DNA of 62,946 nucleotides from Rhodocyclales bacterium (GCA_016192435.1 JACPUD010000005.1:1-62946), one strand, 5' to 3'; counted from the stretch's first letter, positions 1 through 10,512 are shown. Notes: a model not told the origin generated them from the sequence alone. Numbers and translations: made by a program.

Positions 1-749
1 ATCTTCGGATTGCCGCCGATGATGTTGCCGGTCTTCATGTAATTGGTTTCGCCGGCCAGGTCGCCGACCAGGCCGCCGGCCTCGGTGATCAGCAGCGTGC
101 CGGCGGCCATGTCCCAGGGCGAGAGGCCGAGTTCCCAGAAGCCGTCCATGCGGCCGCAGGCGACCCAGGCCAGATCGAGCGCGGCGGCGCCGGGGCGGCG
201 CATGCCGGCGGTGCGCTGGGCGACATCGCGGAAAATCGCCAGGTAGGCGTCGATGTGGTCGAACACGCGATAGGGGAAACCGGTGCCGATCAGCGCCTCG
301 TCGAGCTTGCTGCGCTTGGCGACGCGAATCCGCTTTTCATTGACGAAGGCGCCGCCGCCCTTGCTGGCAGTGAAGATTTCATTGCGGTTGGGGTCGTATA
401 CCACGGCTTGCGTCATGACGCCCTTGTGCGCGAGGCCGATGGAAATCGCATACTGCGGCAGGCCGTGGATGAAATTGGTGGTGCCGTCGAGCGGATCGAT
501 GATCCATTGGTATTCGCTGTCGGCGCTGGTGCCGGCCAGACCGGACTCCTCTGCTAGAATTCCGTAGCTCGGATAGGCATCGCGCAATACGTCGAGGATC
601 GCGGCTTCCGCGGCGCGGTCGACCTCCGTGACGTAATCACTCTGCTGTTTCACGTCGATCCTCAGCTTGTCGACGTCGAGACTGGCGCGGTTGATGATCT
701 GGCCGGCGCGACGCGCGGCTTTGACGGCAATATTTAGCGTGGGATGCAT
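1..749 (-). CDS. suhB: Inositol-1-monophosphatase family protein (SuhB), 3' end cut by window
   Basis: Read from the ATG at 749 leftwards to the window edge, so about 249 residues of a protein usually near 265 are visible. The metal-binding motifs of Mg-dependent inositol monophosphatases are present: EES at about residues 67-69, DPLDGTTNF at about 85-93, and the C-terminal PWDMAAG motif. The family hydrolyses inositol-1-phosphate and related sugar phosphates; SuhB also acts as an Nus-associated factor in rRNA transcription in E. coli. It is divergent from trmJ, with about 104 bases between the two starts. Identification by motifs is firm; the physiological role in this organism is inferred. 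Confidence 0.93.
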   Translation of the reverse strand, partial: MHPTLNIAVKAARRAGQIINRASLDVDKLRIDVKQQSDYVTEVDRAAEAAILDVLRDAYPSYGILAEESGLAGTSADSEYQWIIDPLDGTTNFIHGLPQYAISIGLAHKGVMTQAVVYDPNRNEIFTASKGGGAFVNEKRIRVAKRSKLDEALIGTGFPYRVFDHIDAYLAIFRDVAQRTAGMRRPGAAALDLAWVACGRMDGFWELGLSPWDMAAGTLLITEAGGLVGDLAGETNYMKTGNIIGGNPK

Positions 750-853
750 GGATTTTTAAGGCGGAGCAAGCCAGGAGGGGCGCATTTTGCGCACGAAGTT
801 TGCAATTCTATCCCGGGATACCGTGCCGACCCAAGGGGACCGGGACACATAAT

Positions 854-1651
854 ATGAACACCGCGCCATTGTCCGCTCCTGCCGTCCTCGATCGCATCCG
901 CGTGGTGCTCTCGCATCCCAGCCATCCGGGCAACATCGGCGCCGCGGCGCGGGCGATGAAGACCATGGGCCTGTCGCACCTGGTGCTGGTCAATCCGAAA
1001 GCCTTTCCCGATACCCAGGCCGATGCCATGGCGGCCGGTGCCACCGACCTGCTGGTGCAGGCCGAGGTGGTGGATTCGCTGGCGGCGGCTTTGAGCGGCA
1101 CCGTGCTGGCCATGGCCATGACGGCGCGGCGGCGCGAGCTGGCGGTGCCGGCACTGTGGGCTCGCGACGGTGCCGCGGAACTGGTGGCCATGGCCGCCAC
1201 GGGGGATGTCGCGCTGGTGTTCGGCAATGAGACCTCGGGACTTTCCAATGACGAACTGGCGATGTGCCGACGCTGGGCGATGATTCCGGTCAATGCCGAA
1301 TTCAGTTCCTTGAATCTTGCTGCCGCGGTGCAGGTGATGTGCTACGAGCTGCGCCTGGCGGCGCTCGATCCCGGCCTGCCGCCGGCCATCTCGGGAGCCG
1401 GGCTGCTCGCCAGCCATGACGAGGTGGAGGGCTTGATCGCGCATATCGAACGTGCCGCGGTGTCCAGCGAGTTTCTCGACCCGGCCAGTCCGAAGCGCCT
1501 GATTGCGCGATTGCGACGCATGTTTTCCCGCGCCGGGCCGGAGAAGGAGGAAGTCGCCATCCTGCGCGGTCTGTTCGCGGCGTTGGAAAAAGGCTTGAGC
1601 GCCCCATCTGGAGTGGATACGGCGAAACCTTCGCGCAAAGTCGACAACTGA
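854..1651 (+). CDS. trmJ: tRNA (cytidine/uridine-32-2'-O)-methyltransferase TrmJ
   Basis: A 265-residue SPOUT-class RNA methyltransferase. The N-terminus carries the family pattern SHPSHPGNIGAAARAMKTMG, and the knot region has FGNETSGLSNDEL followed by SLNLAAAVQV, which form the S-adenosylmethionine pocket. TrmJ methylates the ribose of residue 32 in the tRNA anticodon loop. The ATG at 854 is preferred over an in-frame TTG at 800 because homologues begin just before the LDRIRVVLSHP segment and an AAGGGG stretch lies upstream. It is followed by cysE after about 58 bases. Confidence 0.93.
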   Translation: MNTAPLSAPAVLDRIRVVLSHPSHPGNIGAAARAMKTMGLSHLVLVNPKAFPDTQADAMAAGATDLLVQAEVVDSLAAALSGTVLAMAMTARRRELAVPALWARDGAAELVAMAATGDVALVFGNETSGLSNDELAMCRRWAMIPVNAEFSSLNLAAAVQVMCYELRLAALDPGLPPAISGAGLLASHDEVEGLIAHIERAAVSSEFLDPASPKRLIARLRRMFSRAGPEKEEVAILRGLFAALEKGLSAPSGVDTAKPSRKVDN

Positions 1652-1709
1652 ATTGCGAATAAAAGCTTGACCCCGACGCTCGGGATTTCTACCATTTCAG
1701 AAAGTACTA

Positions 1710-2483
1710 ATGGATCAACTGGATCAATCCATGTTTTCCCGCCTGCGTGAAGATATTTCCTGCGTTTTCGAACGCGACCCGGCCGCCCGTTCCACCTGGG
1801 AGGTGCTGACCTGCTATCCGGGTTTCCACGCCCTGACGCTGCACCTTGTTTCGCACTGGCTGTGGGGCGCGCGCATGCGCTGGCTGGCGCGCTTTGTCTC
1901 GCATTTCGCGCGCTGGATCACGGGCATCGAGATTCATCCCGGTGCGACCATCGGCCGCAGGGTGTTCATCGACCATGGCATGGGTGTGGTCATCGGCGAG
2001 ACCGCGGTGATCGAGGACGAATGTACGCTGTATCACGGCGTCACCCTGGGTGGCACCTCGTGGAACAAGGGCAAGCGGCATCCGACCTTGGAGCGCGGCG
2101 TGGTGATCGGCGCCGGCGCCAAGATCCTCGGGCCGATCACCCTCGGTCAGGGCGCCAAGGTCGGATCGAACGCCGTGGTGGTGCGCGACGTGCCGCCGGG
2201 TGCGACGGCGGTGGGCATTCCGGCGCGGATCATCGAGGACCGCAGCGAGATCGACCGCGAGGTCAAGGCCGGCCAGATGGGCTTCTCCGCCTATGCCGTG
2301 ACGCGTGCCGAGGACGATCCGCTGGCGCAGGCGATTCACGGCCTGCTCGATCACGCGGTGGAAACCGATCGGCGCATCGAGGCCTTGCTGAAGACCATGG
2401 AGAAGTCAGGGGTATCGCTGGAAGACGACGTGGCCACCGCCGACAAGTTCGATCCGAACTATTTGTCGAAGATAGTTGACTAA
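1710..2483 (+). CDS. cysE: Serine O-acetyltransferase CysE
   Basis: 257 residues with a helical N-terminal domain (to about residue 70) and a left-handed beta-helix of hexapeptide repeats from about residue 73. Family motifs include [14 protein letters not shown] (about 88-101) and [12 protein letters not shown] (about 107-118). It transfers acetyl from acetyl-CoA to L-serine, giving O-acetylserine for cysteine synthesis. The gene directly precedes iscR and the isc operon, linking cysteine supply to Fe-S assembly. An in-frame ATG at 1731 would start the protein at MFSRLREDI, which resembles many homologues, so the exact start is uncertain. Confidence 0.93.
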   Translation: MDQLDQSMFSRLREDISCVFERDPAARSTWEVLTCYPGFHALTLHLVSHWLWGARMRWLARFVSHFARWITGIEIHPGATIGRRVFIDHGMGVVIGETAVIEDECTLYHGVTLGGTSWNKGKRHPTLERGVVIGAGAKILGPITLGQGAKVGSNAVVVRDVPPGATAVGIPARIIEDRSEIDREVKAGQMGFSAYAVTRAEDDPLAQAIHGLLDHAVETDRRIEALLKTMEKSGVSLEDDVATADKFDPNYLSKIVD

Positions 2484-2496
2484 AATGATCGGGATA
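2472..2496 (+). promoter_or_regulatory. Candidate type 1 IscR binding site in front of iscR
   Basis: The 25 bases match the known [2Fe-2S]-IscR consensus (ATASYYGACTRWWWYAGTCRRSTAT) at about 21 positions, with left half ATAGTTGACT. The site overlaps the last codons of cysE and lies about 75 bases before the iscR ATG, the expected place for IscR autorepression. A possible -35 (TTGACT, 2476-2481) is inside it, with TATAGT at 2500-2505 as a -10 (18-base spacing). Binding is inferred from the match. Confidence 0.65.
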
Positions 2497-2510
2497 CAAT
2501 ATAGTTGATT

Positions 2511-2542
2511 GAAACGCTCAGGTATTGTTCCTGAAGCGTTTC
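2511..2542. other. Hairpin in the iscR leader
   Basis: GAAACGCT-CAGG pairs with CCTGAAGCGTTTC across a short loop with one bulged base. There is no T-run after it. It lies downstream of the candidate promoter, so it would sit in the 5' leader of the iscR mRNA, or act as a weak cysE terminator. Confidence 0.5.
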
Positions 2543-2570
2543 CAACGTAACCACCCGACGGAGATTTCCC

Positions 2571-3062
2571 ATGAGACTGACGACCAAAGGACGTTTTGCA
2601 GTAACTGCGATGATCGATCTTGCCCTGCGCCAACATACCGGTCCGGTCACTCTGGCCGGAATCAGCGAGCGGCAGAAGATTTCCCTTTCCTACCTTGAGC
2701 AGCTTTTCGGCAAATTGCGTCGCCGCGAGCTGGTATCGAGCGTGCGCGGACCCGGCGGCGGCTATTGCCTGGCTAAGCCGCTGGAAGGCGTGTCGGTGGC
2801 CGATATCATCCATGCCGTCGATGAGTCGCTCGATGCGACGAATTGCGGCGGCAAGGGCAATTGCGCCGAAGACCAGCGTCCCTGCATGACCCACGAGTTG
2901 TGGACCAGCCTGAACGAAAAGATGTTCGATTATCTGAGTTCGGTCACCCTGGCTGAGCTGGTCGCCCAGCAACGCGAGAAGACCGGCGCCGCTGCGGTAT
3001 TGCACGACGAACGGCCCCTGCGCCGCGTCCGCCGTCCGGCCGAGGATCTCGTCGCCGCCTGA
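2571..3062 (+). CDS. iscR: Fe-S cluster assembly regulator IscR (Rrf2 family)
   Basis: 163 residues. The N-terminal winged helix begins [19 protein letters not shown], typical of IscR, and the cluster-binding region has Cys92, Cys98 and Cys105 plus His108. The [2Fe-2S] form represses the isc operon; the apo form regulates other genes. Spacing here is C-X5-C-X6-C, one residue longer than the C-X5-C-X5-C of E. coli IscR. A GGAGAT Shine-Dalgarno precedes the ATG. It heads the operon with the desulfurase genes directly downstream. Confidence 0.95.
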   Translation: MRLTTKGRFAVTAMIDLALRQHTGPVTLAGISERQKISLSYLEQLFGKLRRRELVSSVRGPGGGYCLAKPLEGVSVADIIHAVDESLDATNCGGKGNCAEDQRPCMTHELWTSLNEKMFDYLSSVTLAELVAQQREKTGAAAVLHDERPLRRVRRPAEDLVAA

Positions 3063-3083
3063 TCGCGCCGCGAGTCTCTAGTC

Positions 3084-4241
3084 ATGTTCGCTCCCGTCTA
3101 TTTCGATCACAACGCCACCACGCCGCTGGACCCGCGTGTGCTGGAAGGCATGCTGCCTTACCTGCGCGAGCAGTATGGCAATGCCTCCAGCCGCCACGAA
3201 TACGGCCGTGCGGCGCGACGCGCGATCGACGAGGCGCGGCAGCGGGTGGCCTACGCCGTGGGTGCCCATCCGACCGAAGTGGTGTTTACCAGCGGCGGTT
3301 CGGAGGCCAACAATCTTTTCGTCAAGGGTGCAGCCGCTTGCCTCAAGCCCGGCGTCGTGGCGATCTCGGCCATCGAGCATCCCTGCGTGCGCGAACCGGC
3401 GAAAGCCTTGCGGCACTCCGGCTGGACGCTGCGCGAGATCGCCGTCGATGAAAATTGCCGGGTCGCCAGCGCCAACTTTCAAACCGTCCTCGAAGAAAAG
3501 CCGGCACTGGTTTCGGTCATGCTGGCCAATAACGAAACCGGCGTGGTACAGGACATTGCCGCCCTGGCGGCCCAGGTCAAGCCTATCCGGGCCTGGTTCC
3601 ACACCGATGCGGTGCAGGCTTTCGGCCGGCGTGCGCTGGATTTCCGCGCCTTGAGCGAGGCCGGCGTGCATGCCCTGACGCTTTCCGCGCACAAGCTGGG
3701 CGGGCCGAAGGGCGCCGGCGCGCTGGTGGTGGACAAGCGCGTCGAACTGCAGCCGCTGATCGCCGGCGGCGGTCACGAACGCGGCCTGCGCTCGGGCACC
3801 GAGAACGTAGCGGCAATCGTCGGCTTCGGCCTCGCCGCGGAACTGGCGACCACGCGACTCGATCAATACACCAGAGGCTTGGCTGTTCTGCGCGCGGAAC
3901 TCGAAGCCGGACTGGTGGCGCAGGGTGCAACGATATTCGGTGCCGGCGCCGAGCGTCTGTCGAATACGAGTTATTTTGCGTGTCCCGGCATCGATGGCGA
4001 GACGCTGGTGGGCAAGCTCGATCGCGCCGGCTTTGCCGTGGCGGCCGGGGCGGCCTGTTCCAGCGCCAATCCGGAACCTTCGCATGTGCTTCTGGCGATG
4101 GGCGTTCCATCTTCGCTGGCGCGCGGCGCCGTGCGGGTGAGCCTGGGTCCGGACAATACCGCGGCGCAGGTGCGTGAATTTCTGGCCGCACTAAATACTA
4201 CAATCTTGCAACTCAGGGGCCTGACTGCCCTTACAAGCTGA
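3084..4241 (+). CDS. Cysteine desulfurase, NifS-like, first of two in tandem
   Basis: 385 residues of fold-type I PLP enzyme. The N-terminal [11 protein letters not shown], the [12 protein letters not shown] motif with the PLP lysine, and the [17 protein letters not shown] loop with the persulfide cysteine mark it as a group I NifS/IscS-type cysteine desulfurase. It converts cysteine to alanine and delivers sulfane sulfur. It sits between iscR and iscS, 16 bases before the latter, and differs clearly from IscS in sequence. It may be a paralogue serving particular Fe-S targets; no specific role can be read from the sequence. Confidence 0.9.
   Translation: MFAPVYFDHNATTPLDPRVLEGMLPYLREQYGNASSRHEYGRAARRAIDEARQRVAYAVGAHPTEVVFTSGGSEANNLFVKGAAACLKPGVVAISAIEHPCVREPAKALRHSGWTLREIAVDENCRVASANFQTVLEEKPALVSVMLANNETGVVQDIAALAAQVKPIRAWFHTDAVQAFGRRALDFRALSEAGVHALTLSAHKLGGPKGAGALVVDKRVELQPLIAGGGHERGLRSGTENVAAIVGFGLAAELATTRLDQYTRGLAVLRAELEAGLVAQGATIFGAGAERLSNTSYFACPGIDGETLVGKLDRAGFAVAAGAACSSANPEPSHVLLAMGVPSSLARGAVRVSLGPDNTAAQVREFLAALNTTILQLRGLTALTS
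3458..3480 (-). repeat. Dispersed repeat copy 1 (inside the NifS-like gene)
   Basis: The minus strand reads GAAAGTTGGCGCTGGCGACC and then CGG, matching the dispersed core AGTTGRCGCTGGCGNCACGG found eight times in the window. It lies within the desulfurase coding region (segment RVASANF). Confidence 0.55.
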
Positions 4242-4257
4242 ACTGGAGAAACTGGTA

Positions 4258-5481
4258 ATGAAAGCAGGCATGAAACTGCCGGTGTACCTCGACTACTCGG
4301 CGACCACGCCGGTGGACCCGCGCGTGGCGGCGAAAATGATTCCCTGGCTGACCGAGCACTTCGGCAATCCGGCCTCGCGTTCCCACTCGTATGGCTGGGA
4401 GGCCGAGAAGGCCGTCGAGGAAGCGCGCGAGGAAGTCGCTGCGCTGGTCGGCGCCGATGCCAAGGAAATCATCTGGACCTCGGGCGCCACGGAGTCCAAC
4501 AACCTGGCGATCAAGGGCGCGGCGCATTTCTACGCCGGGACCAAGGGCAAGCACATCATTACCGTTTCGACCGAACACAAGGCGGTGCTGGATACCGTCA
4601 AGGAACTGGAACGCCAAGGCTTCGAGGCGACTTATCTGGTGCCGCAGGAGAATGGCCTGATCACCGTCGAGCAGTTCAAGGCGGCGCTGCGGCCCGATAC
4701 GGTGGTGGCGTCGGTGATGGCGGTGAATAACGAGATCGGCGTGATTCAGCCGATCGCCGAGATCGGCGAAATCTGCCGCGAAAAGGGCGTGATGTTCCAC
4801 GTCGATGCGGCACAGGCCACCGGCAAGATGCCGATCGACCTGACCAAGCTGAAGATCGACCTGATGTCCTTCTGCGCGCACAAGACCTACGGCCCCAAGG
4901 GTATCGGCGCGCTCTACGTCAGGCGCAAGCCGCGCGTCCGGCTCGAAGCGCAGATGCACGGCGGTGGCCACGAGCGCGGCATGCGCTCGGGCACCCTGGC
5001 GACGCATCAGATCATCGGCATGGGCGAGTGCTTCCGGCTCGCACGCCTGGAAATGGCCACCGAGAACGAGCGCATCCGCATGCTGCGCGACAAGTTGCTC
5101 AAGGGGCTCATGGACATCGAGGAAACCTATGTCAACGGCGACATTGAGCAGCGCGTGCCGCACAACCTGAACGTCAGCTTCAACTTCGTCGAGGGCGAGT
5201 CGCTGATCATGGCGATCAAGGACATCGCCGTGTCCTCCGGATCGGCCTGCACCTCGGCCAGCCTGGAACCCTCCTACGTGCTGCGCTCGCTGGGCCGCTC
5301 GGACGAACTGGCGCACAGCTCGATCCGTTTCACGCTCGGCCGTTTCACGACGGAGGAAGAAATCGATTTCACCATCAAGCTGCTGCACGACAAACTGGGC
5401 AAGCTGCGCGAACTGTCGCCCCTCTGGGAAATGTACAAGGACGGCGTTGATCTCAACAGCGTCCAATGGGCGGCACACTGA
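4258..5481 (+). CDS. iscS: Cysteine desulfurase IscS
   Basis: 407 residues, the usual IscS length. It begins with the [14 protein letters not shown] motif, has the PLP-lysine segment [12 protein letters not shown], and the mobile catalytic-cysteine loop [21 protein letters not shown]. The C-terminus [25 protein letters not shown] resembles the IscU-binding tail of E. coli IscS. It supplies persulfide sulfur to IscU and to tRNA thiolation. Eleven bases separate it from iscU. Confidence 0.97.
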   Translation: MKAGMKLPVYLDYSATTPVDPRVAAKMIPWLTEHFGNPASRSHSYGWEAEKAVEEAREEVAALVGADAKEIIWTSGATESNNLAIKGAAHFYAGTKGKHIITVSTEHKAVLDTVKELERQGFEATYLVPQENGLITVEQFKAALRPDTVVASVMAVNNEIGVIQPIAEIGEICREKGVMFHVDAAQATGKMPIDLTKLKIDLMSFCAHKTYGPKGIGALYVRRKPRVRLEAQMHGGGHERGMRSGTLATHQIIGMGECFRLARLEMATENERIRMLRDKLLKGLMDIEETYVNGDIEQRVPHNLNVSFNFVEGESLIMAIKDIAVSSGSACTSASLEPSYVLRSLGRSDELAHSSIRFTLGRFTTEEEIDFTIKLLHDKLGKLRELSPLWEMYKDGVDLNSVQWAAH

Positions 5482-5491
5482 GGAAACCATC

Positions 5492-5875
5492 ATGGCATAT
5501 AGCGAAAAAGTACTGGATCACTACGAAAACCCGCGCAACGTGGGTTCCTTCAACAAGGACGACGAAGGCATCGCCACCGGCATGGTCGGCGCACCGGCCT
5601 GCGGCGACGTCATGAAACTGCAGATCAAGGTCGGCAAGGACGGCATCATCGAAGATGCCAAGTTCAAGACCTACGGTTGCGGCTCGGCGATCGCCTCTTC
5701 GTCGCTGGTGACGGAATGGGTCAAGGGCAAGACGCTGGACCAGGCCCTGGACATCAAGAACACCCAGATTGCGGAAGAGCTTGCTCTGCCGCCGGTGAAA
5801 ATTCACTGCTCGATCCTCGCCGAGGATGCGATCAAGGCCGCCGTGGCCGACTATAGAAAGAAACAGGGAGCCTGA
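5492..5875 (+). CDS. iscU: Fe-S cluster scaffold IscU
   Basis: 127 residues with the three ligand cysteines Cys37, Cys63 and Cys106, the conserved Asp39, and the LPPVKIHC chaperone-recognition motif (99-106), at the same positions as E. coli IscU. It builds [2Fe-2S] and [4Fe-4S] clusters with IscS and passes them on through HscBA. The ATG at 5492 follows AGGAAA; an upstream in-frame ATG at 5447 lies inside iscS and is not needed. Confidence 0.97.
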   Translation: MAYSEKVLDHYENPRNVGSFNKDDEGIATGMVGAPACGDVMKLQIKVGKDGIIEDAKFKTYGCGSAIASSSLVTEWVKGKTLDQALDIKNTQIAEELALPPVKIHCSILAEDAIKAAVADYRKKQGA

Positions 5876-5877
5876 TC

Positions 5878-6201
5878 ATGCCGGTGACACTTTCCGAACC
5901 TGCGGCGCAACACGTCGCCAATTTCATCGCCAAGCGCGGCAAGGGTGTCGGCATCCGCCTCGGCGTCAAGACCTCGGGCTGTTCCGGCATGGCCTACAAG
6001 CTGGAATTCGCCGACGCGTCGGAGCCGGAGGACCATATCTTCGAAAGCCATGGCGTCAAGGTGCTGGTCGATCCGAAAAGCCTGCCTTATCTCGACGGCA
6101 CCGAGCTCGACTACACCCGCGACGGCCTCAACGAGGGATTCAAGTTCAACAACCCGAATGTCAAGGATGCCTGCGGCTGCGGCGAGTCGTTCAATACCTG
6201 A
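5878..6201 (+). CDS. iscA: A-type Fe-S carrier protein IscA
   Basis: 107 residues with Cys35 (SGCSGM) and the C-terminal pair Cys99/Cys101 (ACGCGESF), the three conserved cysteines of A-type carriers. It receives or carries Fe-S clusters to apo-targets. The gene starts two bases after the iscU stop, so translation is probably coupled. Confidence 0.96.
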   Translation: MPVTLSEPAAQHVANFIAKRGKGVGIRLGVKTSGCSGMAYKLEFADASEPEDHIFESHGVKVLVDPKSLPYLDGTELDYTRDGLNEGFKFNNPNVKDACGCGESFNT

Positions 6202-6211
6202 TGCTTGTTCG

Positions 6212-6754
6212 ATGACCACATTCGACTTGAATTTCGCTGCCGATCATTTCACGCTGTTCGGCCTGCCGCGTGCGCAGTCGCTCGATCTGGAACGTCTCGA
6301 GAACAGCTTTCGCGCAGTTCAGGCCCAGGTGCATCCGGACAAGCACGCCCATGCCGGCGATGCCGACCGGCGCCTGGCCATGCAATGGGCGACGCGGGTC
6401 AATGAAGCCTTCCAGACGCTCAAGTCGCCGGGCAAGCGCGCACGTTATCTGTTGGCCCTGTTTGGGCATGATCCACAGATAGAAAGCAACACCGCAATGC
6501 CGACCGAGTTCCTGATGAGCCAGATGGAACTGCGCGAAGCGGTGATCGAGGCGCGTGCCGAGGCCAACGAGGATGCCCTCGACGCGGTCCGCCTGCGCCT
6601 GTTGAGCGATATCAAGGTCGAATACCAGCGTCTTGCCGAGCTGATCGACGTCGCGAAGGATTTCGCGGCGGCGGCCAATCTGGTGCGGCAACTCATGTTT
6701 CAGGAAAAACTGCTGAACGAAATTGACGACGCGCTCGAAGCCGTCACTGCTTAA
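6212..6754 (+). CDS. hscB: Fe-S assembly J-domain co-chaperone HscB
   Basis: 180 residues: an N-terminal J domain with the HPD tripeptide at residues 41-43 and a C-terminal helical domain for IscU. HscB brings IscU to HscA and stimulates its ATPase. The ATG at 6212 starts MTTFDLNFAADHFTLFGLP, which matches HscB N-termini; longer upstream in-frame sequence overlaps iscA and is rejected. Ten bases follow before hscA. Confidence 0.95.
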   Translation: MTTFDLNFAADHFTLFGLPRAQSLDLERLENSFRAVQAQVHPDKHAHAGDADRRLAMQWATRVNEAFQTLKSPGKRARYLLALFGHDPQIESNTAMPTEFLMSQMELREAVIEARAEANEDALDAVRLRLLSDIKVEYQRLAELIDVAKDFAAAANLVRQLMFQEKLLNEIDDALEAVTA

Positions 6755-6763
6755 AAGAACAAT

Positions 6764-8632
6764 ATGGCACTTCTTCAGATTGCGGAGCCGGGGGAATCCG
6801 CCGCGCCCCATGAGCATCGTCTTGCGGTCGGCATCGACCTCGGCACCACCAATTCGCTGGTGGCGACCGTCAGAAGCGGCATGAGCGTGGTGCTCAACGA
6901 CATGCAGGGACGGCCGCTGCTGCCCTCGGTGGTGGCCTATGCCGCCGACGGCAGCGTCGAAGTGGGTTACGGCGCCGAGGCGAAACAGTCGATCGACCCC
7001 AAGAACACCATCATTTCCGTCAAGCGTTTCATGGGCCGCGGCCGGCACGACATCGCTCACGTCGAAACCCTGCCCTATGACTTCGTCGATACCGAAGGCA
7101 TGGTCAAGCTGAAGACCGTCGCCGGCATCAAGAGCCCGGTCGAAATCTCCGCCGAGATCCTGAAGACCATGCGCAATCGGGCCGAGGCTTCGCTGGGCGG
7201 CGAATTGACCGGCGCCGTGATCACCGTCCCGGCCTACTTCGACGATGCCCAGCGCCAGGCCACCAAGGATGCGGCGCGTCTGGCCGGACTGAATGTGCTG
7301 CGTCTGCTCAACGAACCGACTGCCGCCGCGATCGCCTATGGCCTGGACAATGCAGCCGAGGGCATCTATGCGGTATTCGATCTGGGCGGCGGCACCTTCG
7401 ATATTTCGATCCTGCGCCTGTCCAAGGGGGTCTTCGAGGTCATGGCCACCGGCGGCGATTCGGCGCTGGGCGGCGACGATTTCGATCACCGGATCTTCTG
7501 CTGGATCATCGAGCGGGCCAATCTGACACCACTGTCGCCGCAGGACGCGCGCCTGCTGCAGATGCGCGCCCGCGAAGCCAAGGAGCAACTGTCGCAGCAC
7601 GGACGGGTGCCGATCACGGTCAAGCTCGACAGCGGCGAATACGTCGATCTGACGCTGACCACCGAAGTGTTCACCGAGATCACCCGCACCCTGGTGCAAA
7701 AGACCCTGGTGCCGACCAAGAAGGCCTTGCGCGACGCCGGCTTGACGGTCGACGAGGTGCGCGGCGTGGTCATGGTCGGCGGCTCGACGCGCATGCCGCA
7801 GATCCAGCATGCCGTGGCGGAGCTGTTCAAGCAGGAGCCGCTCAACAACCTCGATCCGGAAAAGGTGGTGGCGCTGGGCGCGGCGATCCAGGCCAACCTG
7901 TTGGCGGGCAACCGCGCCGCCGGCGACGACTGGCTGCTGCTCGACGTGATCCCCCTGTCCCTCGGCCTGGAAACCATGGGCGGCCTGGTGGAAAAAGTCA
8001 TCCCGCGCAACTCGACGATCCCGATTGCGCGTGCGCAGGACTTTACGACCTTCAAGGACGGCCAAACCGCGATGTCGATCCAGGTCGTCCAGGGCGAACG
8101 CGAACTGGTTTCCGACTGTCGCAGCCTGGCGCGATTTGAATTGCGCGGCATACCGCCGATGGTGGCCGGAGCGGCGCGGATTCGCGTCACCTTCCAGGTG
8201 GACGCCGACGGCCTGCTCTCAGTCACGGCGCGCGAGCAGACCAGCGGTCGCGAGGCGCGCATCGCGGTCAAGCCGGCCTACGGCCTCAGCGACGACGAAA
8301 TCGCCGGTATGCTCAAGGACAGTTTCAGCCACGCCAGCGACGACGCCTTCCGTCGCGCCCTGCGCGAGGCTCAGGTCGAGTCGCAGCGCCTGATCGAAGC
8401 AACCCAGTCGGCACTGGCCGACGCGGGCGATCTGCTGTCGGTGCTGGAGCGCGCGCATATCGACGCCGCGATGACAAAACTGCAGACGGTGATGATCGGC
8501 GACGATCGCCGCGCCATTGACGAAGCCATGCAGGCCTTGAGCGCCGCCACCAACGAATTTGCGGCGCGCCGCATGAACCAGAGCGTGCAGCGCGCGCTTT
8601 CCGGCCGGAATGTAGACCAGATATCCCTATGA
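6764..8632 (+). CDS. hscA: Hsp70-type chaperone HscA
   Basis: 622 residues. The ATPase domain has [12 protein letters not shown], the phosphate-2 motif [14 protein letters not shown] and [11 protein letters not shown]; the substrate domain follows from about residue 400. HscA uses ATP to release clusters from IscU onto acceptors, recognising the LPPVK motif. It lies between hscB and fdx, and its stop overlaps the fdx start by 4 bases. Confidence 0.97.
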   Translation: MALLQIAEPGESAAPHEHRLAVGIDLGTTNSLVATVRSGMSVVLNDMQGRPLLPSVVAYAADGSVEVGYGAEAKQSIDPKNTIISVKRFMGRGRHDIAHVETLPYDFVDTEGMVKLKTVAGIKSPVEISAEILKTMRNRAEASLGGELTGAVITVPAYFDDAQRQATKDAARLAGLNVLRLLNEPTAAAIAYGLDNAAEGIYAVFDLGGGTFDISILRLSKGVFEVMATGGDSALGGDDFDHRIFCWIIERANLTPLSPQDARLLQMRAREAKEQLSQHGRVPITVKLDSGEYVDLTLTTEVFTEITRTLVQKTLVPTKKALRDAGLTVDEVRGVVMVGGSTRMPQIQHAVAELFKQEPLNNLDPEKVVALGAAIQANLLAGNRAAGDDWLLLDVIPLSLGLETMGGLVEKVIPRNSTIPIARAQDFTTFKDGQTAMSIQVVQGERELVSDCRSLARFELRGIPPMVAGAARIRVTFQVDADGLLSVTAREQTSGREARIAVKPAYGLSDDEIAGMLKDSFSHASDDAFRRALREAQVESQRLIEATQSALADAGDLLSVLERAHIDAAMTKLQTVMIGDDRRAIDEAMQALSAATNEFAARRMNQSVQRALSGRNVDQISL

Positions 8633-8976
8633 CGCAGATAATCGTTCTTCCCCATGTCGAGTTGTGTCCCGATGGCGCCGTGATCGAGGCCGCACCGGGT
8701 ACTTCGGTCTGCGATGCGCTGCTCGGCAACGATATCGAGATCGAACATGCCTGCGAAAAGTCCTGTGCCTGCACCACCTGTCATGTGGTGGTGCGCGAAG
8801 GCTTCGAATCGCTCGCCGCGGCCGAGGACATCGAGGAGGATCTGCTCGACAAGGCCTGGGGTCTTGAGCCGAACTCGCGGCTTTCCTGTCAGGCGCTGGT
8901 CGGCAAGGTACCATTGGTGATAGAGATTCCGAAATACACCATCAACATGGTCAAGGAAGGACACTCGAAAAAGTGA
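8629..8976 (+). CDS. fdx: Isc-type [2Fe-2S] ferredoxin
   Basis: 115 residues with ligands Cys42, Cys48, Cys51 and Cys87 in the adrenodoxin-like pattern C-X5-C-X2-C-X35-C, as in E. coli Fdx. It donates electrons during cluster assembly on IscU. The start overlaps the hscA stop (ATGA) and its own stop overlaps the iscX start, so the three are translationally coupled. Confidence 0.96.
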   Translation: MTQIIVLPHVELCPDGAVIEAAPGTSVCDALLGNDIEIEHACEKSCACTTCHVVVREGFESLAAAEDIEEDLLDKAWGLEPNSRLSCQALVGKVPLVIEIPKYTINMVKEGHSKK

Positions 8977-9167
8977 AGTGGACCGATTCTCTGGAGATTG
9001 CGATTCAGCTCTCCGAAGGCCACCCCGACGTCGATCCGACGCGCCTCAACTTCGTCGACCTGATGCGCTGGGTCATGGCGCTGCCCGGTTTCGAGGAAAA
9101 CGAAAGCCACTGCGGCGAGAAGAAGCTCGAAGCAATCCAGCAGGCGTGGATCGACGAAGTCGAATGA
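8973..9167 (+). CDS. iscX: Isc accessory protein IscX
   Basis: A 64-residue acidic protein with the IscX signature [27 protein letters not shown] and the AIQQAWIDE tail. IscX binds IscS and modulates its activity, possibly as an iron-dependent regulator. It starts with GTG at 8973, overlapping the fdx TGA. It is the last isc gene. Confidence 0.94.
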   Translation: MKWTDSLEIAIQLSEGHPDVDPTRLNFVDLMRWVMALPGFEENESHCGEKKLEAIQQAWIDEVE

Positions 9168-9179
9168 GGCATTTGGTCC

Positions 9180-9953
9180 ATGCTGGTCGATACCCATTGC
9201 CATCTCGATGCCGCCGAGTTTGATGCCGACCGCATCGCGGTGGCGGCAGCGGCGATTCAGGCCGGCGTCGGGCTGATCGTGGTGCCGGCGGTGGAGCGAG
9301 CCAATTTCGGTGCCGTGGCTTCGGTCTGTCGTGAGCATGCCGGTTGCGGCGCGGCCTATGGCATTCATCCCATGTATGTGCAGCGGGCCCGCGAAGTCGA
9401 TCTGGACGTCCTGCGCGAAACCTTAGCGCGCGAGCGGCCGCTGGCGGTCGGTGAAATTGGCCTCGATCATTTCGTCGAGCCGCGCGACGATGCGCAGCAG
9501 GAGTTCTATTTCAATGCACAGTTGCGGATTGCGCGCGACGCCAGCCTGCCGGTGCTGTTGCATGTGCGCCGCGCCATCGACCCGATACTCAGGCAACTGC
9601 GGCTTTGCCCGGTGACCGGCGGTATCGCGCATGCCTTCAACGGCAGCCGGCAACAGGCCGACGAATTCATCAAGCTGGGCTTCAAGCTGGGTTTCGGCGG
9701 CGCGATGACCTTCCCGCGCGCCAGCCGCATCCGGGAACTTGCCGCCACCCTGCCGCTCGATGCCATAGTCCTCGAAACCGACGCGCCGGACATTCCGCCG
9801 GAGTGGCAGTCCGGCGTCCGCAATACGCCGGATCAACTGCCGCGCATTGCGCAAATTCTGGCCAGCCTGCGTGGCATCGCCGTGGAGGAAGTGGCCGCGG
9901 CGACCACAGCCAATGCCGCCGCAGTGCTTCCCGGCCTGGCGCGGATACACTAA
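9180..9953 (+). CDS. TatD family metal-dependent hydrolase
   Basis: 257 residues of TIM-barrel amidohydrolase fold. Motifs are LVDTHCHLD at the N-terminus, GEIGLD in the middle and ETDAPDIPP near the C-terminus, the metal-binding set of TatD-type nucleases. TatD proteins have 3'-5' exonuclease activity on DNA/RNA. It begins 12 bases after iscX and may be read through from the isc operon, but no functional link is evident. Confidence 0.9.
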   Translation: MLVDTHCHLDAAEFDADRIAVAAAAIQAGVGLIVVPAVERANFGAVASVCREHAGCGAAYGIHPMYVQRAREVDLDVLRETLARERPLAVGEIGLDHFVEPRDDAQQEFYFNAQLRIARDASLPVLLHVRRAIDPILRQLRLCPVTGGIAHAFNGSRQQADEFIKLGFKLGFGGAMTFPRASRIRELAATLPLDAIVLETDAPDIPPEWQSGVRNTPDQLPRIAQILASLRGIAVEEVAAATTANAAAVLPGLARIH

Positions 9954-9997
9954 ACTGTTTCTTTTACCCCTCAACTAACCCGAAACAGGAGCGACCC

Positions 9998-10501
9998 ATG
10001 AGTACAACCATAACCCTGCGCGGCACCCCGGTCCGAGTCGATGGCGATCTTCCCGCCGCCGGCGCGAAGGCACCCGACTTCAAGCTCACCAGCGCCACGC
10101 TGGCAGACGTTTCGCTCCAGGACTTTGCAGGCAAGCGCAAGGTCCTGAACATTTTCCCGAGCATCGACACGCCGACCTGCGCCACCTCGACGCGCAAGTT
10201 CAACGAGGCCGCGAGCGAACTGGCCAACACCGTCGTGCTCTGTGTTTCCGGGGATCTGCCGTTTGCCGCGAAGCGCTTTTGCGAACTGGAAGGCCTCAAG
10301 AACGTCGCTCATTTGTCGACTTTCCGCCATCCTGAATTCCTCAAGGCTTGGGGAGTGGGTTTTGCCGAGGGTCCGATGGTCGGCCTCACGGTTCGTGCCG
10401 TCGTCGTACTGGACGAGAACGACAAGGTGATCCACGCCCAGATGGTGCCGGAGATCGCCCAGGAGCCGAACTACGCGGATGCGCTGAAGGCGCTGGGCTA
10501 G
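9998..10501 (+). CDS. tpx: Thiol peroxidase Tpx
   Basis: 167 residues of atypical 2-Cys peroxiredoxin. The peroxidatic Cys61 is in [17 protein letters not shown] and the resolving Cys95 is in KRFCELEGL, the same positions as E. coli Tpx. It reduces hydrogen and organic peroxides with thioredoxin. The ATG at 9998 follows an AGGAGC Shine-Dalgarno; a longer upstream frame overlaps tatD and is not used. A strong bidirectional terminator follows. Confidence 0.96.
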   Translation: MSTTITLRGTPVRVDGDLPAAGAKAPDFKLTSATLADVSLQDFAGKRKVLNIFPSIDTPTCATSTRKFNEAASELANTVVLCVSGDLPFAAKRFCELEGLKNVAHLSTFRHPEFLKAWGVGFAEGPMVGLTVRAVVVLDENDKVIHAQMVPEIAQEPNYADALKALG

Positions 10502-10512
10502 GCCGGGATTGG

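Noticed and set aside
800..853. TTG start for trmJ giving an extra 18 residues
   Set aside because: ATG at 854 fits homologues and has a better upstream sequence.
2493..2498. GATACA before iscR as a PaaX-type half-site
   Set aside because: There is no partner TGTATC at 26-27 bases, and it is part of the IscR/promoter region.
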